Shown here: positions 4,353 to 8,649 of the stretch, in pieces
How positions within the stretch are numbered: the stretch's first letter is position 1
How the letters are laid out: each line of letters begins with the position of its first letter
NCBI GenBank assembly: GCA_020846955.1
Contig: JADLCZ010000003.1
Location: 1-8,649 of the forward strand
DNA: 8,649 nt
Direction of reading: 5' to 3'
From: Candidatus Nomurabacteria bacterium
GTDB taxonomy: Bacteria; Patescibacteriota; Minisyncoccia; Phycocordibacterales; UBA9973
Program-made: the position numbers and the translations under genes
Notes under the pieces: generated by a model
What the model was told of the DNA's origin: nothing
Seen by the model: only the letters and a program-made list of their open reading frames with translations
Databases searched by the model: none

Positions 4353-5033
4353 ATGATTTATTTCAACAACGTTACCAAGAAATATAAAGATGAGACTTTG
4401 TCACTTGATAGTGTAACGCTTACTGTAGCCCCTGGCGAATTTATTTCTGTTGTTGGTCACTCAGGTGCAGGTAAAACAACTCTTACAAAATTAATTCTTG
4501 CTGAAGAGAGCCCAAGCGATGGTACTGTTTTTTTTGAATCTACAAATATCCACAAATTATCTTCTCGAGAGTTAACAAAATTTCGTCGAAGAATTGGAAT
4601 AGTTTTCCAAGATTTTCGTCTCCTCTCTAATAAAAACGCTTATGAAAATATTGCTTTTGCGATGGAGGCAATTGGAGCTACCGATGAGGAGATTGCCACA
4701 GATGTCCCACATGTACTTGATCTTGTTGATCTTGGGCATAGAATAAACCATTTTCCACATCAACTTTCAGGAGGGGAGAAACAGCGCTTAGCTATTGCTC
4801 GAGCTATCATTACTCAGCCAGAGTTAATTATAGCTGATGAGCCTACAGGGAATCTTGATCCACTCAATGCAAATGAAGTTGTAGAAATTTTGAAGAAGAT
4901 CAATAAGTTGGGTACTACAGTTATATTGACCACACATAATAGAAATGTTGTAGATAGTATTGGGGGTCGTGTTATAACACTAGAGAAAGGCCGACTTATC
5001 CGAGATGATAAGGATGGTAAATATATGATATAA
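4353..5033 (+). CDS. ftsE: Cell division ATP-binding protein FtsE
   Basis: A 226-residue ABC ATPase of the FtsE family, the cytoplasmic partner of FtsX. FtsEX uses ATP hydrolysis at the septum to activate peptidoglycan hydrolases. It has Walker A GHSGAGKT (35-42), Q-loop VFQDFRLL (84-91), signature LSGGEKQR (138-145), Walker B LIIADEP (158-164) with the FtsE-typical TGNLDP, and the H-loop TTHNR (193-197). The ATG at 4353 gives the normal family N-terminus (MIYFNNVTKKY); an upstream in-frame ATG at 4314 lies within prfB and adds 13 residues without homology. No Shine-Dalgarno is visible. It starts 16 nt after prfB and its stop overlaps the ftsX -10 box. The prfB-ftsE-ftsX order is known in other bacteria. 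Confidence 0.96.
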   Translation: MIYFNNVTKKYKDETLSLDSVTLTVAPGEFISVVGHSGAGKTTLTKLILAEESPSDGTVFFESTNIHKLSSRELTKFRRRIGIVFQDFRLLSNKNAYENIAFAMEAIGATDEEIATDVPHVLDLVDLGHRINHFPHQLSGGEKQRLAIARAIITQPELIIADEPTGNLDPLNANEVVEILKKINKLGTTVILTTHNRNVVDSIGGRVITLEKGRLIRDDKDGKYMI

Positions 5034-5034
5034 T
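5026..5034 (+). promoter_or_regulatory. Extended -10 promoter of ftsX overlapping the ftsE stop
   Basis: TGA plus TATAAT (5029-5034) contains the ftsE stop codon (5031-5033) and ends 6 nt before the ftsX ATG, the same geometry as prfB and mscL. It predicts a separate leaderless ftsX transcript. Confidence 0.6.
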
Positions 5035-5040
5035 CCTTAT

Positions 5041-5964
5041 ATGTTTCGTACTGATACAAAAAGAGTAATACGTTCCGGCTATCGCAATTTCATGCGAAGT
5101 GGCTTCACATCATTGGCATCTGTACTGATTATGACGATTACATTAGTAGTTATTACTGGACTATTGTATGTACAGACAACTTTGCAAGTTGCATTAAATA
5201 ATATCAAGGATCAGGTTGATGTAACTATATACTTTACTCCCAAAACACCTGAGAGTGATATAAAGAATGTCGAAACTGGATTAAACAAGCTACCCGAAGT
5301 TGCATCTATTGTCTATATTTCTCAAGATGAAGCACTTGCTAAATTTAAAGAAAGGCATGAAAAAGATTATCTTACAATCCAAGCTCTTGATGAGCTCGAT
5401 GAGAATCCTCTAGGTGCATCACTAAATGTTAAGGCCCGTGATCCTTCGCAATACGAAACAATTTCCAAATATTTTGAGCAGGATACCCTACAGGCAAAGC
5501 AGGCATTAACTGTGATTGATAAAATTGATTACCATCAGAATAAAATAGTTATAGACAGGTTGACCTCCATTATCAATGGTGCCAAACGACTTGGCTTCGC
5601 TTTGTCGCTTGTTTTGATCGCTATATCAATTATGATTACTTTCAACACAATACGTTTGATAATCTATATGTCTCGAGAGGAGATTACCGTTATGAAGCTT
5701 GTTGGTGCTGGTAATAAATATATTCGTGGACCATTTATTGTTTCGGGAATGCTTGTTGGAATTTTTTCATCAATAATTACTATTTTATTATATTGGCCTG
5801 TATCATGGTGGCTTGGTAGCCAGATGACAGAATTTCTAGGTGTAAATTTGTTTAAATATTATACTAGTAATTTCTTCCAGCTATTCTTTATAATGCTTGC
5901 TTCAGGTGTAATTATTGGAGGAATTTCTAGTATATTTGCAATTCGTAGATATTTAAATAAATAA
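5041..5964 (+). CDS. ftsX: Cell division protein FtsX
   Basis: A 307-residue integral membrane protein, partner of FtsE. The layout is classic FtsX: a short cytoplasmic N-terminus, TM1 (about residues 20-45), a large extracytoplasmic domain (about 46-175) that in other bacteria contacts hydrolase regulators, then TM2 (about 180-207), TM3 (about 230-256) and TM4 (about 278-300). The segment IYMSREEITVMKLVGA between TM2 and TM3 is the conserved cytoplasmic loop of the family. The ATG is fixed by the TATAAT box 6 nt upstream and lies 7 nt after the ftsE stop. No partner hydrolase gene is in the window. pyrG begins 3 nt after its stop. Confidence 0.93.
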   Translation: MFRTDTKRVIRSGYRNFMRSGFTSLASVLIMTITLVVITGLLYVQTTLQVALNNIKDQVDVTIYFTPKTPESDIKNVETGLNKLPEVASIVYISQDEALAKFKERHEKDYLTIQALDELDENPLGASLNVKARDPSQYETISKYFEQDTLQAKQALTVIDKIDYHQNKIVIDRLTSIINGAKRLGFALSLVLIAISIMITFNTIRLIIYMSREEITVMKLVGAGNKYIRGPFIVSGMLVGIFSSIITILLYWPVSWWLGSQMTEFLGVNLFKYYTSNFFQLFFIMLASGVIIGGISSIFAIRRYLNK

Positions 5965-5967
5965 TAT

Positions 5968-7638
5968 ATGGGAGCTAAAGTTACACCAAAAAAAGATATG
6001 AAATCTGACTGCAAATATATTTTTGTCGTCGGTGGAGTGATCTCTGGTGTTGGGAAGGGTGTAGCCGCAAGTTCCATTGCTCGAATTTTACAAGATCGCG
6101 GAAAGAATGTTACAGCAATAAAAATTGACCCATATATCAACATAGACGCAGGGACGATGAACCCTACTGAGCATGGGGAAGTTTTTGTATTGGGTGATGG
6201 TGATGAGTGTGATCAAGACATGGGTAACTATGAGCGATTTTTGAATGTGAATTTAACTCGTGTCAATTATATGACAACAGGCCGAGTATACCAGTCTGTA
6301 ATCAACCGTGAGCGTAATTTAGAGTATGGTGGTAAATGTGTAGAAGTTGTACCGCATATTCCACTTGAGGTTATTCGTCGCATAGAAGAAGCACGCGATA
6401 TAGCAAATGCAAATGTTGTAGTGATTGAAATCGGTGGCACAGTAGGTGAATACCAAAATATGCTATTTCTTGAGGCTGCGCGTATGATGAAGCTCCGGGA
6501 TTCAAAAAGTGTTTTTGTTGTTATGGTTTCTTATTTACCAGTACCATCAAAAGTTGGCGAGATGAAGACCAAGCCTACCCAATACGCAGTTCGTACACTC
6601 AATGCTTCCGGTATTCAACCAGATGTAATAATTGCCCGTAGTCAGGTCAAACTTGATGATAAACGCAAGGAGAAGTTATCAATGTTTTGTAATGTACCAA
6701 AAGATCGTGTAATATCTGCACCGGATGTAGATAGTATTTATGATATACCAATTAATTTCGAGAAAGAGGGACTTGGAGATATGATTTGTAATGTTGTAGA
6801 TATGAAATGTGACACAAGCGACAATGATGGAAGCCGCAAATGGAAAATATTTGCAAATAAAGTCCATAACTCTAAAAAAGAAGTCAATATTGCTGTAGTT
6901 GGCAAATACTTTGATACAGGAGATTTTGTACTTTCTGATTCATATTTATCCGTCATAGAAGCTATTAAATATTCAGGATACAACAATGGTGTAAAGCCAG
7001 TTTTGACTTGGATAAATTCAATTGATTTCGAGAAAAATAAAGCCAATTTAAAAAGGCTTTCCAAATTTGATGGCATACTTGTTCCAGGTGGATTTGGTTC
7101 TCGTGGAATAGAGGGTATTATTTCAGTTGTACAATACGCGCGTGTAAATAAAATTCCTTACTTTGGCCTTTGTTATGGCATGCAATTATTGGTTATTGAA
7201 TACGCTCGCAATGTACTTGGTCTCCGAGATGCAAATACCCCAGAGGTAAATCCGAAATCCAAAAATTTGGTAATCAATGTTATGGATTCCCAAGTTGAAA
7301 ATATTAATAAGAATAAGATGGGCGGTACAATGCGACTAGGGGATTATAAAGCAATCTTAAAGAAGGGTAGCATGGCACAAATTTCATACGGATCAAATGA
7401 GATCGTAGAGCGTCATCGTCATCGTTACGAAGTCAATAATGCTTATATTAAACAATTAGAGGACAAAGGTTTAGTATTCTCTGGCACATCTCCTGATGGC
7501 AAGCTTATGGAAATAGCTGAATTACCAAAGTCTAAACACCCATTTTTCCTTGGTACACAATTTCATCCCGAGTTTCTTGCTAGACCACTAGCTCCACATA
7601 AATTATTTAGCGCATTTATCAAGTCTTGTATAAAATAA
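5968..7638 (+). CDS. pyrG: CTP synthase
   Basis: A 556-residue cytoplasmic CTP synthase that makes CTP from UTP, ATP and glutamine-derived ammonia, the last step of pyrimidine nucleotide synthesis. The N-terminal synthetase domain has KYIFVVGGVISGVGKG (16-31, P-loop), IKIDPYINIDAGTMNPTEHG (51-70) and GDECDQDMGNYERF (78-91). The C-terminal class I glutaminase has GGFGSRG, the nucleophile Cys402 in FGLCYGMQ, and the His533-Glu535 pair in QFHPEF. Length is normal for the family. The ATG at 5968 gives a 10-residue extension before the next ATG (5998), which sits at the usual conserved start; either could be used. There is no Shine-Dalgarno and no clear -10 (only TTAAAT at 5953-5958). With a 3-nt gap to ftsX, co-transcription and coupled translation are likely. 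Confidence 0.96.
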   Translation: MGAKVTPKKDMKSDCKYIFVVGGVISGVGKGVAASSIARILQDRGKNVTAIKIDPYINIDAGTMNPTEHGEVFVLGDGDECDQDMGNYERFLNVNLTRVNYMTTGRVYQSVINRERNLEYGGKCVEVVPHIPLEVIRRIEEARDIANANVVVIEIGGTVGEYQNMLFLEAARMMKLRDSKSVFVVMVSYLPVPSKVGEMKTKPTQYAVRTLNASGIQPDVIIARSQVKLDDKRKEKLSMFCNVPKDRVISAPDVDSIYDIPINFEKEGLGDMICNVVDMKCDTSDNDGSRKWKIFANKVHNSKKEVNIAVVGKYFDTGDFVLSDSYLSVIEAIKYSGYNNGVKPVLTWINSIDFEKNKANLKRLSKFDGILVPGGFGSRGIEGIISVVQYARVNKIPYFGLCYGMQLLVIEYARNVLGLRDANTPEVNPKSKNLVINVMDSQVENINKNKMGGTMRLGDYKAILKKGSMAQISYGSNEIVERHRHRYEVNNAYIKQLEDKGLVFSGTSPDGKLMEIAELPKSKHPFFLGTQFHPEFLARPLAPHKLFSAFIKSCIK

Positions 7639-7684
7639 AACAGGGCCTAAAGCGCTGTCCAGACAGCGCTTTAGGCCCTGTTTT
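7637..7684. terminator. Bidirectional terminator between pyrG and the LOG gene
   Basis: A perfect 23-bp inverted repeat (7637-7659 with 7662-7684) encloses a 2-base centre and has A4 at its left and T4 at its right end. It overlaps the pyrG stop by two bases and touches the stop codon of the convergent gene, so it can serve both. Confidence 0.9.
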
Positions 7685-8401
7685 CTAACTTTTCCTTACT
7701 TTAGATTCTTTTATTATTCGTATAACTTCATCTTCATCGTCAGTAATTGTATACATTTTTAAATCTTCTTCTGTGATTGTTTCGTATTTTTCAAGCATTG
7801 TTGATTTGATTATATCTTGAAATTTATTCCAATAATCACTACCTACTAATATTACTGGTATTGGGTCGATTTTGTTTGTTTGCTTGAGAGTAATTGTCTC
7901 AAAAAGTTCATCGAGTGTACCAAATCCTCCAGGGAAGAATAAGCAAGCATCTGTAGCATAATGCATAGAGACTTTTCTTGTGAAAAAGAAATAAAAAGGT
8001 ATTTCGTCATTTACATATTTATTGGTAACTTGTTCGTGGTTGAGCTTGATTGTCAGGCCTACAGATTTGCCCCCAGCCTCAAAGGCTCCACGATTTGCTG
8101 CTTCCATGATACCAGGACCACCTCCAGATAGGACTGCATAACCCAATTCTTTTGATATTCTGTATGCGAGACGTTGTGCTCTCTGATAATCTGGGTGATC
8201 ATCTGTGAGTCTTGCAGAGCCATAAAATGTCGCTGACGTTTTATATGATTGGATAGTAGAGATACCTTGTCTGAGTTCTTCTTGGACCATACAGACTTCA
8301 GCTTCTGTGTCATCGTCACCATTGAGCTTAATACAACCATCTTTTATTTCTTGTAAAGTTACTCGTTTCCTCTTATTTTCAATAATATTTTGATCATTCA
8401 T
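7685..8401 (-). CDS. LOG family protein (TIGR00730 type, lysine-decarboxylase-like fold)
   Basis: A 238-residue Rossmann-fold protein of the LOG family. Characterised members release the base from nucleoside 5'-monophosphates, as in cytokinin activation; others are nucleotide-binding or nucleosidase proteins of unclear role. Signature motifs are SGGGPGIMEAANRGA (92-106) and PGGFGTLDELFE (157-168). They carry the catalytic Arg and Glu residues expected for phosphoribohydrolase activity. The N-terminal 55 residues are charged and poorly conserved, apart from FYGSARL (59-65), which begins the fold. The ATG at 8401 is chosen because a TATTAT box ends 6 nt upstream. It is transcribed alone, convergent with pyrG and divergent from tRNA-Gln. 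The family is certain, the substrate is not; the name lysine decarboxylase in old annotations is misleading. Confidence 0.9.
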   Translation of the reverse strand: MNDQNIIENKRKRVTLQEIKDGCIKLNGDDDTEAEVCMVQEELRQGISTIQSYKTSATFYGSARLTDDHPDYQRAQRLAYRISKELGYAVLSGGGPGIMEAANRGAFEAGGKSVGLTIKLNHEQVTNKYVNDEIPFYFFFTRKVSMHYATDACLFFPGGFGTLDELFETITLKQTNKIDPIPVILVGSDYWNKFQDIIKSTMLEKYETITEEDLKMYTITDDEDEVIRIIKESKVRKS

Positions 8402-8407
8402 AAGTCT

Positions 8408-8435
8408 ATAATACTATAAAAATCTAATCTTTCAA
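8408..8435 (-). promoter_or_regulatory. Leaderless promoter of the LOG gene
   Basis: On the minus strand TTGAAA (8435-8430), a 16-nt spacer and TATTAT (8413-8408) precede the ATG by 6 nt. This is the best -35 among the promoters in the window. No Shine-Dalgarno is present. Confidence 0.65.
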
Positions 8436-8436
8436 A

Positions 8437-8464
8437 TTGTGTTTTACCAATTTTATGGTATTCT
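8437..8464 (+). promoter_or_regulatory. Candidate promoter for the tRNA-Gln transcript
   Basis: TTGTGT (8437-8442), a 16-nt spacer and TATTCT (8459-8464) preceded by TGG (extended -10) would start RNA near 8471. Both tRNA-Gln half copies would then be in the leader. It stands back to back with the LOG promoter. Confidence 0.45.
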
Positions 8465-8486
8465 AATAGTAGCTTTATTAATCAAA

Positions 8487-8522
8487 TTGCCTGACCGTAA
8501 TGTTTAGGAAAGCAATCAAATT
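8487..8522 (+). repeat. tRNA-Gln 5'-half copy A
   Basis: A 36-bp unit identical to copy B (8543-8578) except for one base (C8495 for T). Its first 26 bases resemble the acceptor 5' strand and D arm of tRNA-Gln, but the D loop GGTAGG is changed to GTTTAGG, two bases are missing before it, and GGACAGC becomes GGAAAGC. ATTGC and GCAAT at the ends can pair, giving a hairpin. No T arm follows. Confidence 0.8.
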
Positions 8523-8542
8523 AAGTAGAGTTTAGTATTATA

Positions 8543-8578
8543 TTGCCTGATCGTAATGTTTAGGAAAGCAATCAAATT
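8543..8578 (+). repeat. tRNA-Gln 5'-half copy B
   Basis: It is 35 of 36 identical to copy A and its tail runs directly into the tRNA-Gln gene, sharing the first tRNA base. Relative to tRNA-Gln it has the same D-arm changes as copy A, so the two copies resemble each other more than either resembles the tRNA. This indicates a secondary duplication or shared constraint. Confidence 0.8.
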
Positions 8579-8648
8579 GCCTGATCGTCTAATGGTAGGA
8601 CAGCGGTTTCTGGAACCGTTAATTGGGGTTCGAATCCCTGTCGGGCAG
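8578..8648 (+). tRNA. tRNA-Gln(CTG)
   Basis: The 71-nt cloverleaf has acceptor TGCCTGA/TCGGGCA with T1-A72 and G73, both Gln identity traits. The D arm is GTCT-AATGGTA-GGAC, the anticodon arm GCGGT-TTCTGGA-ACCGT, the variable loop TAAT and the T arm TGGGG-TTCGAAT-CCCTG with a normal T-loop. The window ends one base after G73 (a C), so the CCA state cannot be read. Confidence 0.93.
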
Positions 8649-8649
8649 C

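Noticed and set aside
8487..8578. CRISPR array at the two 36-bp repeats
   Set aside because: Only two units are present, they derive from the neighbouring tRNA-Gln, and no cas genes are visible.

Overview
The window looks like a compact, AT-rich chromosome segment from a Candidate Phyla Radiation (Patescibacteria) bacterium, plausibly a Parcubacteria-type lineage. This is an inference. It rests on the streamlined layout, a release factor 2 with a much shortened N-terminal domain, a group I intron inside a tRNA gene, tRNA genes without an encoded CCA, and a near absence of Shine-Dalgarno sequences. TGA is used as a normal stop (it ends prfB), so the genetic code looks standard.

Layout. Positions 1-290 hold two intrinsic terminators, a candidate promoter, a decayed copy of the 5' half of tRNA-fMet and an inverted copy of its anticodon arm. 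tRNA-fMet follows (288-358), then a terminator, a hairpin-rich stretch, a decayed 5'-half copy of tRNA-Met and tRNA-Met itself (569-642). Next is a frameshifted LAGLIDADG homing endonuclease gene (706-1382). Its stop codon lies inside the first ten bases of a tRNA-Asp(GTC) gene (1373-1685), which is split in the anticodon by a 241-nt group I intron. After a strong terminator come mscL (with an added C-terminal zinc ribbon) and a CapA-like metallophosphatase gene, then tRNA-Thr on the minus strand and a large GC-rich inverted-repeat element. The plus-strand block prfB-ftsE-ftsX-pyrG runs to a 23-bp terminator shared with a convergent LOG-family gene. The window ends with two near-identical copies of the tRNA-Gln 5' half in front of tRNA-Gln(CTG).

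How the genes work together. prfB-ftsEX is a gene neighbourhood known from other bacteria, linking translation termination with the FtsEX divisome complex; pyrG (CTP synthesis) is appended 3 nt after ftsX. MscL and the CapA-like protein belong to the envelope.

The two strongest unusual signals are these. (1) Several protein genes have a TATAAT-like -10 box ending exactly 6 nt before the ATG, which predicts leaderless mRNAs as the default mode. (2) Three of the five tRNA genes are preceded by altered copies of their own 5' half (acceptor strand plus D arm), probably inside the primary transcript; two of these three show the same kind of D-arm change. Together with the intron in tRNA-Asp, unusual T-loops, and an encoded CA after every discriminator base that can be checked, the tRNA biology is the part most worth following up.
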